From positions 25,765,635 through 25,829,634 of the forward strand of contig OX453283.1 of assembly GCA_949710005.1 (NCBI GenBank): a DNA stretch of 64,000 bases, given 5' to 3'. The DNA is from Ricordea florida (taxonomy: Eukaryota > Cnidaria > Anthozoa > Corallimorpharia > Ricordeidae). Below are positions 40,751-51,625 of the stretch, in pieces; within the stretch, counting starts at the first letter, position 1; each line of letters begins with the position of its first letter. The position numbers and the translations under genes were made by a program. The notes beneath the pieces were generated by a model. The model saw only the letters and a program-made list of their open reading frames with translations. It was not told the origin of the DNA and did no database searches.

Positions 40751-41003
40751 ATTGTGGGGATAGTTTCAAAAGAAACTGGTGCTGCGTCAGTGGGAAGTTG
40801 AAACACAAGAAATTGGGTAAATCAAACGAGTTGATTAAGTAAGTTATACCACCGTAAGGTAAAAAGGAGGTGCTGACGTTTCGAGCGTTAGCCCTTCGTG
40901 GGAGCGAAAGGGCGAAGGGCTAACGCTCGAAACGTCAGCACCTCCTTTTTACCTTACGGTGGTATAACTTACTTAATCAACTTGTTTGATTTACCCATTT
41001 TCT
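40751..41003. mobile_element. Palindromic element with 13-bp target duplication, copy 1 only
   Basis: AAGTATGCACTGT (40738) and AAGCATGCACTGT (41004) flank it, and copy 2 has the single sequence AAGCATGCACTGT at about 52459. Starts ATTGTGGGGATAGTTTC, ends TTACCCATTTTCT. Both arms carry GGAGGTGCTGACGTTTCGAG; same family as 18992-19256. Confidence 0.88.
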
Positions 41004-42051
41004 AAGCATGCACTGTGTTGACTTGTGGTCGCCATTAGGCCTTTTCCTTGTCTAAGGCGCGACGAGTTATCGGTAGCAGTACAGTTCAGACTAACTTCAG
41101 TTGCAGGTTGTGCGCCAAGAGCTACAAAAACATTCGGTAGTTTACAACCTAAAAATGTAGCGTCGGCCCGTAAAGTTTGCGAGACTTTCGAGAATCGTTT
41201 GTTGGTTTGTTTCAGCGACTTCCAAAAGTGCACACATATCAAGGTAAACATTTTTGATATTTATGTCATGGTTTGACTGTTGAATTGTTTAATACGAACA
41301 ATAATTTTGTATGGTAAATTTCATTTAGCGGGACTAAAGATTTGTACAGCAACTCGATACAAGTAAATAATCGGATTCAATTCTATAAAACTTATACAAT
41401 TATAACTTACTACTATAGCTTTTGTTTTAAGGTTTAAAAAACATTAACTGCACTTGTAAATTACTCTTGTTATCGTTTTTTTGAATCAAACTCGGGTTAT
41501 AACTGTGTAGCAAGAAGGAGCGATTAGAGAAGTGAAATTAAGCGATTTTAAATTTTGCAAATTCTTCCACGAATTAGCGTATCTCACTTGTCGTGTTGCG
41601 TTTAGTTGTGTCCCAGATCTCTCACTTACTAGATTATCCGAGAGACTTGGATTTCATGAGACGTAGCCTCGCCCCAGGCCATCTGAGCTGAATCTAAAGC
41701 CATCACAGTCGTGGAACAAACTCAGACCGGTGAGGAATTCTGTTGTTTCCTATATAAACTATTAGTAACGTAGCGGGAAACTGCTGACCAGTCCTTGTTA
41801 CTTAGGCTTCTGTCCTGAGTTCATGAAATCCTAGAGACTGGGATTAGCTACACATTTCTAGAAAAAGGAAGATATCTCTGGCTAGAAAGACTGTTACATT
41901 ACTGTTGAGCCAACAAAATAAACAACATTTGAATTCACACAGCGTGAAGATTCACAGGGTTGCGTCCCAACAGTGACTTTTCCTTTTTAACTCGTGGATA
42001 CGCGAAGCGTATTTGCGAGTTTTTGTGGGGACTTCGATATGCAAATTGTCA

Positions 42052-42080
42052 CTCACTCACTCACTCACTCACTCACTCCA
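42052..42080. repeat. (CACT)n microsatellite
   Basis: Seven tandem CACT units. Confidence 0.95.
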
Positions 42081-42248
42081 GTGTAGACATCTTCGTAATT
42101 AGTCGGATAGAACTCGGGGGCACCGATATGAAGACGACAATTGTCGTGACCGAAGTCACGGAAGTCTGTTGATGAAAGTTCACGCTGAAAGTGTATCGTA
42201 CCGTTGCCAGAGTTTGTAATGATTTTGTAGCTTAAGAGGACGATTAGC

Positions 42249-42439
42249 GAGGCCCTGTTAGGGGTAAATTTCGACAAGCGACGTGGCCTTGAAACGGCGA
42301 CATAAAGGACCTGAAATGGCGACGAACGACGAGCCGCTCACGGGAAATTACGACAGCGACCTTCGACCTTCCGAAATTGCGACGTGAAAAGGTTTGAAAC
42401 TCAGACGCGCGACATAAACAACCTCACTAACAGGGCCTC
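42249..42439. mobile_element. GAGGCCCTGTTAG MITE, copy 2
   Basis: GAGGCCCTGTTAGGGG ... CTAACAGGGCCTC with ATTAGC at 42243-42248 and 42440-42445: an exact 6-bp target duplication. Confidence 0.88.
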
Positions 42440-43359
42440 ATTAGCGGTCTTACTAAAATCAAAAGGAGTTTAAATGTTTCCAGTTAGGACAATGACCAAC
42501 TTGGAGACTGAATTTCGTGAGCCTTTTACTCGGCCAGGCGCTAAACGTGAACAGATGATAACTATTCGCTTTTCCGACATCGACCGCCATCGACCGCCCC
42601 CAAGATTACAAGCAGTATATGAATTTCAGTTGGCTCGAAAGTGATCTGAAGATGAGAAAATCTCTTGCTAATGTAGTAAGCTTTGATGAGAACTCATAGA
42701 GCGAAATTAGCACTTGAATGAGAATTTATTTGAGCGAAATGAGTACTCGTTATTGAACGAAACTACTACTGAAAACAGAATAAATTGACGAATCCATGAT
42801 GTGAAACCGAAGAACTTCTGCGGCCAACCTGGATAAGAAACATCGCATGGAGGACTTTTCTACTGATTTAAGTGTTAGTACTAACAGGAATGGAGTTGGA
42901 AAAGTATTGGGACGGTCAAGAAGTATGTCAACGCTTACCATTAAATATAGAGGCGCATGCCGTGACGGAGAACCAGGGTTCGAAAAGAGTAAGTCATGTA
43001 GAAAATGTATTAAGCGTTATATTATATACAATACACCACAAGCCGTTACAATGAAACGTTTTCTGTCTATTGATTTCCGAATTTACCTTGAAGTGAACTA
43101 GATTGTGTTGAAGTAGACATGTTGGAAAAATAGGCTTACCTGTTTTGCTTACTGTTGTGTGACTCATCATGTTTACATTGTAAAAACAAGAAGTTATAAG
43201 GATAAAAACAAAGATGTATTGCTGTATTAATGATGGCAAGTGTGATTTTTTTTAAGTGCAACACTGAATATATATACCACTGATAACCTAAAATGAGATG
43301 GTAATGTAAATAAACTAATTCAACTTGATAAAGGATTGAGAGTCTTAAGGATTTTAAGA

Positions 43360-43610
43360 TCATCACGTCAGCTGGGCTATCCTACATGGTTTTGTTCATT
43401 ATCAGCTGCAGAATCAAGGTGGATATTTCTGTTGCATACATTGAATAGACTTGTAGACAACAAAAACTATAATGATGATAAAATTGACAATGTCATGGCA
43501 ACAAAATTCAGACCTTATTCAGAAGGACCCTGTTACTTTGAACACACAGACAGTGAGCAGCAGGATACCAGAACTACATTTGGTTTCGTTGCCATTTAAT
43601 CCTGTACCCT
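43360..43610 (+). pseudogene. Helitron N-domain fragment, third
   Basis: RQLGYPTWFCSLSAAESRWI then FLLHTLNRLVDNKNYNDDKI, ending in VAI and a stop. Left edge of duplication copy 2. Confidence 0.62.
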
Positions 43611-44381
43611 TATGTTAAGTTATCAAATTTTTTAACAACTGTATGCTTGCCACCTGCCTTATAACTGATGCCTAGTGTAGTCAAATGATTGGCGTCATGT
43701 ACTCACTGTATGTTTATTTCAAAAAGCTACTCAGCTCCCTGGTCACTTTTATGTTGTGATTATAGATTATTAAAATTATCTTCAAGTTCATTCAATCACA
43801 ACTCTGAAAAAACACCTCATTAATTTTTAAATTATTTCTTTTTTCTCTGTTTTGTAAACATATCCACGAGTTCACCATAGTCCTACTTTGATTTTGTACC
43901 TGTGGCATGCGCAAAGGGGCTCTGTCACCACAGATGGCCCAAGGTCTCGATTTCAAAGGTTTAATTGAATGGCGGAAAACCAGCAGTTTTGTTATTGAGG
44001 GATAGGAAGTTAAGACATTTTTCAACGAAATCTAGCTTCTTTGTTTTTGGGCGGATTTCTTGTCTATTCGCTGTGAGGTCATCCGGTACGGATTTTGCCA
44101 TGTTAGATGTATTTTTGGTTTTACCTGCTAAGTAAAACACTAAAACTAATTAGGAGAAACAATTAATTAGAATAGAAAAATCTTATCCAGACCATATAAC
44201 ATCTTCGTTATGGCAACCAAGTATAAGCTCTAGGAGCCTGTAGTTTCCTAAGCTAAGCTTATTAATTATTCATTGTTTGCTACAAAAGGAGACCCTTGAG
44301 AAAAAGAAGACTTTGGGCTTGTCATCCTTACATTGAAAAGTCAGATCTGCAGACCGTCTTCTGGTGCAATTTAATTTTGCC

Positions 44382-44741
44382 ATGGATTTCCGCCGTTTTC
44401 CTCTTTTCATTTTAACATGTTTGCTAATCTTTCAACTGAGTTACCAACTTTACTCGCCATCGTTAAAACGCGACAAAGAAGAAGGTTTATACTACATCAA
44501 TTTCAGGCAACATCTTCGTTGGTTTCTTGACGATCCATTATTGAATATTCTTGTTGAAAACGTTCGAAGTTATCTTTGCTGCGTCAGGTTGTGCCTGATG
44601 GAGGCGAGATGTTTCTCCATTAACGTTGCCGTGGAACCGAACATCGAGGGAACTTTCTCCTGTCAGTTGCTCAACACTGACAAGTACAACTCATCTGAAA
44701 AGTTCATCGCTAATCAAGAGTTCGACCATTACAGCATGGCG
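44382..44741 (+). CDS. PAN-EGF copy 2, exon 1
   Basis: 120 codons, YLCCVRLCLMEARC in the PAN region. Ends SMA before GTAAGT. Confidence 0.82.
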
Positions 44742-46038
44742 GTAAGTTTTTTTTTGTTTTGTCTACAATACTTTTACGCACGAAGTAAAATAAAAATAAA
44801 ATTTTACGCACAGAGTAAAAAAAGAAATTAGTTTAAAATTTGAATTTAATGCACAGAGTAAAATATATTGAATTTTTACGCACGAAGTAAAATTAAAATT
44901 ACATTTTACGCACGGATTAAAACAAATGAATTTTACTTGAAAAACGAAATTTTATACACAGAATAAAATGTGTGGAATTTATTTTAATTTTGCGCACGAA
45001 ATAAATGAGCAGAATTTTACTCAAAGAAACAAAAAGGGTTTTTCTTTCCGCTTGTTTTATGTTGCAACATTTCACTTCCAATAAATACTTAGATAAAAAA
45101 GAAAGTACATCTTATTTTTGTGCGAAAAACCTTCTGCTCAGTTCTCGCAAAATACAAGAAGTATAAAAATTCTACTTTGTTGATTGAAATTTTATTTTAG
45201 CCTTGGAATTTTCACACTCGAAGTAGCACCACAAAACTCTCTAGGTATCACTCTAGATCTCCATGTAAACGACATGTTATATAAGAAGTATTGTGGAGGT
45301 AGTTTCTAAAGTAACTGGTGATGTGTCGGTGGGAAATTGAAACACAAGAAATTAAGATAATCAAACAAGTTGATAAAGTTATTGGAACCACGGTAATGTA
45401 AAAGAGAGAGGTGCTGACGTTTCGAGCGTTGGCCCCTCGTCTTTCGCTGTGACGACGGGCTAACGCTCGACGCGTCAGCACCCTTCTCGCCCCATGCAAA
45501 GAAGTCCAAGAGGGTCTTGGATTCCGGATTCCACATCCTGGATTCCGGACTCCGGTGACTGGATTCTGGATTACAAAGGCCTGGATTCCAGATTCCCTCA
45601 CATGGGGCGACCCTTCTCTTTTACCTTACGGTGCTGCAAAGTACTTCATCAACTTATTTGGGCATATAATTCATGGTAGACCACCATAAAGTCAGTTTAC
45701 AGGGGTATACAAGGGTTTACAAGGATATACCTTTGTAAACCCTTGTATACCCCTGTAAACACTTTATTTGGTGACTATATGGTGGTCTACCGTGAATTAT
45801 ATGCCCTTTTTTCATCATACTTGTTCGATACTCTGACAAATTTAGACACAGCATTGTATTAAAATACATTGTGTTGTATTGTGTCGCTCTAGAATGAATT
45901 GTTGAACTATTGTCATGGCCATACAATACAATGCATTGAATAAATTTGTCGGAGTATCGAACAACTCCCTGTTTGATTATCCTAATTTCTTATGTAATGT
46001 AATAGTTCAAATGGTATTATGTTAAAACCAGTGTCCAA

Positions 46039-46085
<47 letters not shown>

Positions 46086-49000
46086 GTTATGATGCTTCGA
46101 GCCAACAGGGATGCCACACGCCAGAAGGATCCAAAAGGATTCGTAGTCCAAACCTCGAGTAATGAAATTTGTAGGCAATTGTGGAAAACGAGGACGGACA
46201 ACTTCGAGCGAAAAAAAAAAAATATATATATATATACAGTAAAAAATCTAAAAAAAGTTTAAAAATTTAATAAAAATAGACGTTTCGGTCAATGACCTTC
46301 ATCAGTTGCAGTGCAAGTGAATAAGAAATTACAATGTCCTTAAATAGGTTTACAGTATAAAAGATGACATAATATAACAAAGATGATTACATAACAGGGC
46401 GTGGTAACACATGAAAATGAAAAAATTAACCAATGATAAACAATCGGTGATTACTAAGCGAGAAACTATGACAATGCGATACAAAACTCAAGAAACGCAA
46501 ACCAAATATGAATAAATAATCGGATATAAAACAAAAAGATTAATGTTAAAAAACTATAACATGATTCGTCAAGTCAGCCAAAAGTGTGAAGGGACCCGCA
46601 TGTAAAATATTCACAGTATTCATAAAAGGCCATCCTAGGAAAAACTTGTAATAAAAACCCCAAACAAAGCCCTTGAAGCTATGCCGCGGCAAGGCACAAC
46701 AGGCGCCCTGAACAGGGCCCTTAAACAACAATAATGTAATAAATTCCCCGATGGGGGCCCCTGAGAAAACCTTGCACTAACAAAGCTAACAAGATCCAAG
46801 GTCAGGGCCTTTGAACACCTGAACTAAGATAACCGCCAAATTAGCAAGTTATTTTTACGCTAGTTGTAGTTTATTCCTTTTTTCGAGTGGAATTCCTGAC
46901 GTTTATTCAAGCCAAAAGGTGCCAGAGAGAACAACTGTGCGCTCCAATATGCTTCTTTAGTGATTAAAAGCTTTTCGATGTTACTTGTATTGTTAGCATT
47001 TATCTGCACTTGATCAATACACTGGAAAGAAAAATCGTTTAAGTCGTGCGGTGTTCTGTTGAAATGAACCGCTACCTCACAAGTCTTTTTCTTGGTCAGC
47101 ATGGCAGACTTGTGGTTGCGAAATCTAACTCTAAAATCTGTTGTTGTAGAACCAATGTATTGTAAGTTACATTTCTTACACGAAGCCAAATAAATGACAT
47201 TTTTTGAATCACAAGAAAGTTTCGATCGTATCTTATAGCTCTTGCCTGTTTGAAAACTTTGGAAAGAATTTGATTCGACAAAGTAATTGCAACAGAGATC
47301 ACATCTTGTTCTTTTGCATTTGAAGCAACCCCTAACCTCAATAGCCTCTTCAACTTCAATGTTAGAGCCATAACGAGATGGCGCTAACAATTCCTTAAGG
47401 TTTTTAGATCTTCGAAAAGAGGCTATGATGGAATTTGGCGGGAAAAATTCTTTTAATTTGGGGTTGGATTCCAAAATACCTAGGTGTTTTCTGATGATGC
47501 GACCAACATCAGGTAAATTTGGATTAAATGTTGTTACAAATGGAAACAATTTCTTCTTAGCTTTGGCACGAGTTCTAAGTAAGTCAGTTCTAGATGTAGT
47601 TAAGGCTCTAGAAAATTGATCTTCCACTAGTTTTGTGGGATAACCCTGATTGACTAGATAACCCTTGTATTCAGTTGTTCTCTCGGCAAGAAATACTTGT
47701 TCAGAGCAGTTTCTCTGTAACCTAGTTGCTACGCCATAAACGCCAAACACGTTTTCAAGGCTATCCCTTATGGCGTAGCAACTAGGTTACAGAGAAACTG
47801 CTCTGAACAAGTATTTCTTGCCGAGAGAACAACTGAATACAAGGGTTATCTAGTCAATCAGGGTTATCCCACAAAACTAGTGGAAGATCAATTTTCTAGA
47901 GCCTTAACTACATCTAGAACTGACTTACTTAGAACTCGTGCCAAAGCTAAGAAGAAATTGTTTCCATTTGTAACAACATTTAATCCAAATTTACCTGATG
48001 TTGGTCGCATCATCAGAAAACACCTAGGTATTTTGGAATCCAACCCCAAATTAAAAGAATTTTTCCCGCCAAATTCCATCATAGCCTCTTTTCGAAGATC
48101 TAAAAACCTTAAGGAATTGTTAGCGCCATCTCGTTATGGCTCTAACATTGAAGTTGAAGAGGCTATTGAGGTTAGGGGTTGCTTCAAATGCAAAAGAACA
48201 AGATGTGATCTCTGTTGCAATTACTTTGTCGAATCAAATTCTTTCCAAAGTTTTCAAACAGGCAAGAGCTATAAGATACGATCGAAACTTTCTTGTGATT
48301 CAAAAAATGTCATTTATTTGGCTTCGTGTAAGAAATGTAACTTACAATACATTGGTTCTACAACAACAGATTTTAGAGTTAGATTTCGCAACCACAAGTC
48401 TGCCATGCTGACCAAGAAAAAGACTTGTGAGGTAGCGGTTCATTTCAACAGAACACCGCACGACTTAAACGATTTTTCTTTCCAGTGTATTGATCAAGTG
48501 CAGATAAATGCTAACAATACAAGTAACATCGAAAAGCTTTTAATCACTAAAGAAGCATATTGGAGCGCACAGTTGTTCTCTCTGGCACCTTTTGGCTTGA
48601 ATAAACGTCAGGAATTCCACTCGAAAAAAGGAATAAACTACAACTAGCGTAAAAATAACTTGCTAATTTGGCGGTTATCTTAGTTCAGGTGTTCAAAGGC
48701 CCTGACCTTGGATCTTGTTAGCTTTGTTAGTGCAAGGTTTTCTCAGGGGCCCCCATCGGGGAATTTATTACATTATTGTTGTTTAAGGGCCCTGTTCAGG
48801 GCGCCTGTTGTGCCTTGCCGCGGCATAGCTTCAAGGGCTTTGTTTGGGGTTTTTATTACAAGTTTTTCCTAGGATGGCCTTTTATGAATACTGTGAATAT
48901 TTTACATGCGGGTCCCTTCACACTTTTGGCTGACTTGACGAATCATGTTATAGTTTTTTAACATTAATCTTTTTGTTTTATATCCGATTATTTATTCATA

Positions 49001-51625
49001 TTTGGTTTGCGTTTCTTGAGTTTTGTATCGCATTGTCATAGTTTCTCGCTTAGTAATCACCGATTGTTTATCATTGGTTAATTTTTTCATTTTCATGTGT
49101 TACCACGCCCTGTTATGTAATCATCTTTGTTATATTATGTCATCTTTTATACTGTAAACCTATTTAAGGACATTGTAATTTCTTATTCACTTGCACTGCA
49201 ACTGATGAAGGTCATTGACCGAAACGTCTATTTTTATTAAATTTTTAAACTTTTTTTAGATTTTTTACTGTATATATATATATATATTTTTTTTCGCTCG
49301 AAGTTGTCCGTCCTCGTTTTCCACAATTGCCTATATATATATATATATAAAGTGTAAAAGTTGATTAATCGTAAAACAGTGCTCAATACGTGAACGTAGA
49401 GCGAAGTAGTTGTTGCGGGAGAAAAAACACAAACAAACTACAGGTTTATCCCTACAAGCCTGTTTCGTGGTTGCCCACTCATCAGGGGATATCTATATAT
49501 ATATATATATTTTTTTTTTTGGCCGAAACGAGAACCAATCCAAAAGACTACGTTTGCGGTATTCAGTTTCTATGTATTTTATTACTAAGGAGAAATATTA
49601 CTGATTGCGTAATATTGAACACCAACTTTGTGTAGCTGAATACAAAAGCCTTGAAAAGAAAGTGAAAGCGTTTAGAGTTTAAAACATTTTTCCTCACGGT
49701 TTAAAGTTTGATTGCCAAAATTTATAACAGTTAAAAAGAATCGTTGGGAATTTTTAAAAGTACCCATGTTATGTTACCAGACGTCCATTATAGAGCCTAT
49801 TCACTCACTTCATCAGCAGCGACGTTTTTAACGGAACCAAAACAAGATGTTTCAATAAGAATAGAATTTAATTCCTGGAGGATCAGTTTGGGACACCAAC
49901 ATGGCCGCCTTTTCTTTGTTTGGGGACACCAACATGGCTGCCGTGACGTCATATGCATACGCTCTATAGACTTTTGATCTTACTCACTAATAAATATTTA
50001 ATTGCCGTCAAACTTATTACATTGATTCGCTGAAGTGTTTCCATTAGAACCGAACAAGAAATTAACTAGAAATTTTTTTCATACTTTGAAAAAGTTTTTA
50101 GTAGAAATCATAAATGCATTTTGTTGGGTTTAAAGATATAGCCACAGTTTTAGCGTTGTGCCACTTGTGCAAGAAAAGTTATTTATTTTTAAAAATTAGT
50201 CTGTGATAACTGTAAATGCTCATGGAATGTTTTACTCATTTTGGTCTAGAAATGCGTGTTAAACTTAGCCCTCTACCAGTAATGTCTTAATGTAGCAATT
50301 TTTACAGTAACAGTTGTTGATTTTGTTATTCATTGTTTCATCAGTCTCCCTGTGACAGCAGTCCGTGTCAACATGGGGGCACATGCAGAGCGTTGTACAG
50401 TACAAATGACTACTTCTGTGACTGTACTATTGACTACAAAGGAACAAACTGTCTGGGTAACCTGTTCCTCTTTATACAACTCATTTCTATCGTATGACGC
50501 TGAGTTTTTTACTTTATTTTATGGCTGGTTCCGTGAGTGGGCAAGATAAGATAAATCCTGAGTTCTAATTGGCTACCCGAGTGGGCAAGATGGGATAAAT
50601 CCTGAGTTCTAATTGGCTAACCGTAGTGGGCAAGATGAGGTAAATCCTGACTTCTGATTGGCTACCCGAGTGGGCAAGATGGGATAAATCCTGAGTTCTA
50701 ATTGGCTACCCGTAGTGGGCAAGATGAGATAAATCCTGAGTTCTAATTGGCTACCCGAGTGGTCAAGATGGGATAAATCCTGAGTTCTAATTGGCTACCC
50801 TAGTGGGCAAGATGAGACCATCTTGTCAGTTCGGGATTTCCCGCATTGTCACGCAAAACAACAAAAAACAAAACTGCCATATAGTAAATCATTTATTGAC
50901 TAAGCTTGTTCGGTCAAGATGGTTGAATATTGGACTAGTCCTTATCTGCGTTTTAATAGACTTGGACTACGTCTCGGTCAGTAAATAAGGCAAAAATGAA
51001 CCTGGTCAATATGCAGCCATCTTGGTCAATAACGCAGATTTACAGACCTTCTGTACTCTAAATGCTACCCCCATAAAGCGTTTCGTTTCTTATCGCCTTA
51101 CATTTCATTTACTCGTGCTTATTTGTTCCAAATTGCACTCAAAATCGTTTGATTATGTATACAGTATTTCTTTTTAAAGTCGACAGGTGGGAGAAAGCAA
51201 GTGACGAATCCCGCCCAGTTTGTTTCGGCGCAAAGGATGATTCCTACGGCGTCTTTCAGATGCCATCAACGGGAAATGTCTCGGCTTTAAGGTTCGTGCA
51301 TGTTTCAGGAAACGTGACGTGCAACACCAAATCCCCAAATCGGCAGAGCATGTGGGGCTGCAATCCGAATGACCCTGAGATCTGGATTGTCATAACCGAT
51401 AGTGCAGACAAAGTGCTTTTACCGGTGGAAGACTCGACATCGGCATACGAAATACCGGGCTATCATTCAAGCTCCAGCGAACTGGTGATTACTGTCCCCA
51501 CTCCTCCCCTGACGGTCGTGGCTGGTCAAGAATTCAGGATATGGTATGCCGAGGATCGGTTGGGTGATAGTGAGTCTGATAATGGCGGAACTTCATGCGC
51601 TGATGTTTACGTAGACTACTTGTGA
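44382..51625 (+). CDS. PAN-EGF secreted protein, copy 2 (3 exons)
   Basis: Exons 44382-44741, 50345-50456, 51180-51625; same phases and 305 residues as copy 1. All cysteines kept. Signal peptide identical to copy 1. Intron 1 is stretched to about 5.6 kb by the Penelope insertion. By eye, 23 residues differ from copy 1 across the protein, 15 of them in exon 3, while only about seven silent changes are seen. No stop or splice damage, so probably functional. Confidence 0.8.
45296..45645. repeat. Palindrome-derived element, copy 2 version
   Basis: Fuller than the copy 1 version: retains AACACAAGAAATTAAG and GAGGTGCTGACGTTTCGAGC, so copy 1 lost about 40 bp. Confidence 0.65.
45660..45806. repeat. 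Perfect hairpin element, copy 2 version
   Basis: Same as 31330-31476 with one or two substitutions. Confidence 0.85.
46035..46081. repeat. TA microsatellite, left of the Penelope block
   Basis: Long TA run. In copy 1 (31700-31725) the equivalent TA run continues into T-rich sequence and GGCCGAAACGAGAACC without interruption. Confidence 0.9.
46282..46306 (-). ncRNA. Hammerhead-like core, left arm
   Basis: On the - strand: CTGATGA, a short stem (GGTC ATT GACC), GAAAC. These are the two invariant strands of the hammerhead core, in the right order. I cannot draw convincing stems I and III by eye. Penelope elements are known to carry hammerhead motifs. Confidence 0.45.
46860..47750 (-). CDS. Penelope-like C-terminal fragment with GIY-YIG nuclease, left arm
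   Basis: About 296 residues, 5'-truncated. After a linker (RGYPTKLVEDQFSRA-type), it has a Cys-rich knuckle (GCFKCKRTRCDLCC), then NVIYLASCKKCNLQYIGSTT, the GIY-YIG signature in its Penelope form, with RVRFRNHKSAM following. The reverse-transcriptase domain is missing. GIY-YIG cuts target DNA during insertion. It cannot work alone but the nuclease frame is open. Confidence 0.85.
   Translation of the reverse strand: MFGVYGVATRLQRNCSEQVFLAERTTEYKGYLVNQGYPTKLVEDQFSRALTTSRTDLLRTRAKAKKKLFPFVTTFNPNLPDVGRIIRKHLGILESNPKLKEFFPPNSIIASFRRSKNLKELLAPSRYGSNIEVEEAIEVRGCFKCKRTRCDLCCNYFVESNSFQSFQTGKSYKIRSKLSCDSKNVIYLASCKKCNLQYIGSTTTDFRVRFRNHKSAMLTKKKTCEVAVHFNRTPHDLNDFSFQCIDQVQINANNTSNIEKLLITKEAYWSAQLFSLAPFGLNKRQEFHSKKGINYN
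47880..48647 (+). CDS. Penelope-like C-terminal fragment with GIY-YIG nuclease, right arm
   Basis: 255 residues from a GTG, with the open frame continuing upstream to near 47780. Identical to the left arm protein in the shared part, including GCFKCKRTRCDLCC and LQYIGSTTTDFRVRFRNHK. Truncated like its partner. Confidence 0.85.
   Translation: MEDQFSRALTTSRTDLLRTRAKAKKKLFPFVTTFNPNLPDVGRIIRKHLGILESNPKLKEFFPPNSIIASFRRSKNLKELLAPSRYGSNIEVEEAIEVRGCFKCKRTRCDLCCNYFVESNSFQSFQTGKSYKIRSKLSCDSKNVIYLASCKKCNLQYIGSTTTDFRVRFRNHKSAMLTKKKTCEVAVHFNRTPHDLNDFSFQCIDQVQINANNTSNIEKLLITKEAYWSAQLFSLAPFGLNKRQEFHSKKGINYN
49202..49225 (+). ncRNA. Hammerhead-like core, right arm
   Basis: CTGATGA, GGTC ATT GACC, GAAAC: mirror of the left-arm motif. 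Upstream TTGC ACT GCAA can form a small hairpin that could serve as stem I; the cleavage site is not clear. Confidence 0.45.
49345..49500 (-). mobile_element. Second Penelope-like tail fragment with better hammerhead motif
   Basis: Lies between the right palindrome arm and the outer TA tract. On the - strand (49438-49486): CTGATGA, stem GTGG GCAA CCAC, GAAA, stem III CAGG...CCTG, then TA. Here stems II and III pair well; stem I is doubtful. No coding sequence. Confidence 0.5.
49792..49966. mobile_element. Short insertion private to copy 2
   Basis: TATAGAGCCTATTCAC at the left and CATACGCTCTATA at the right; copy 1 shows CATTATAGACTTATG uninterrupted. About 175 bp, with AACATGGCCGCC / AACATGGCTGCC repeated inside. 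Confidence 0.6.
50345..50456 (+). CDS. PAN-EGF copy 2, exon 2 (EGF)
   Basis: YFCDCTIDYKGTNCL; six cysteines intact; phases as in copy 1. Confidence 0.87.
50536..50815 (+). repeat. 44-bp tandem array, six units
   Basis: Same unit as 32591-32825 with one more copy; two units carry an extra A or T at CCGTAGTGGG. Confidence 0.9.
51180..51625 (+). CDS. PAN-EGF copy 2, exon 3 (C-terminal domain)
   Basis: 148 codons plus stop, no gaps relative to copy 1. Changes cluster at two loops: KSPNRQSMWGCNPNDPE and EDRLGDSESDNGG. Confidence 0.85.

Larger units (their letters stand above)
29095..41987 (+). repeat. Segmental duplication, copy 1
   Basis: Collinear with 43410-53498 after removal of copy-specific insertions. 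Contains PAN-EGF gene 1. Both units end in the same sequence (AATTCACACAGCGTG / AATTCAAACAGCGTG, then TTCACAGGGTT). Insertions private to this copy: 32974-36151, 37457-37822, about 37901-40600 and 40751-41003. Confidence 0.85.
41988..43340. other. Spacer between duplication copies 1 and 2
   Basis: Holds a CACT tetranucleotide run (about 42052-42080) and the MITE at 42249-42439. The rest is AT-rich with small ORFs that I cannot support. Confidence 0.5.
46173..49332. mobile_element. Penelope-like element pair, head-to-head palindrome
   Basis: Two arms of about 1.57 kb in opposite orientation around a 28-bp spacer (axis near 47757). Each arm encodes the C-terminal part of a Penelope-type polyprotein ending in a GIY-YIG nuclease, then about 600 bp of tail with hammerhead-like core and a TA tract. 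Both copies are 5'-truncated at the centre and point outwards. Their translated proteins are identical over 255 residues, so the insertion is young, or the arms are kept alike by conversion. Confidence 0.88.

Noticed and set aside
42847..43101. 84-residue ORF in the spacer between duplicates
   Set aside because: Overlapping frames are equally open and no relative is present elsewhere in the window; insufficient support.
47096..48411. 91- and 64-residue ORFs mirrored in the Penelope palindrome
   Set aside because: They are other-frame or antisense readings of the GIY-YIG frame, duplicated because the arms are mirror copies.
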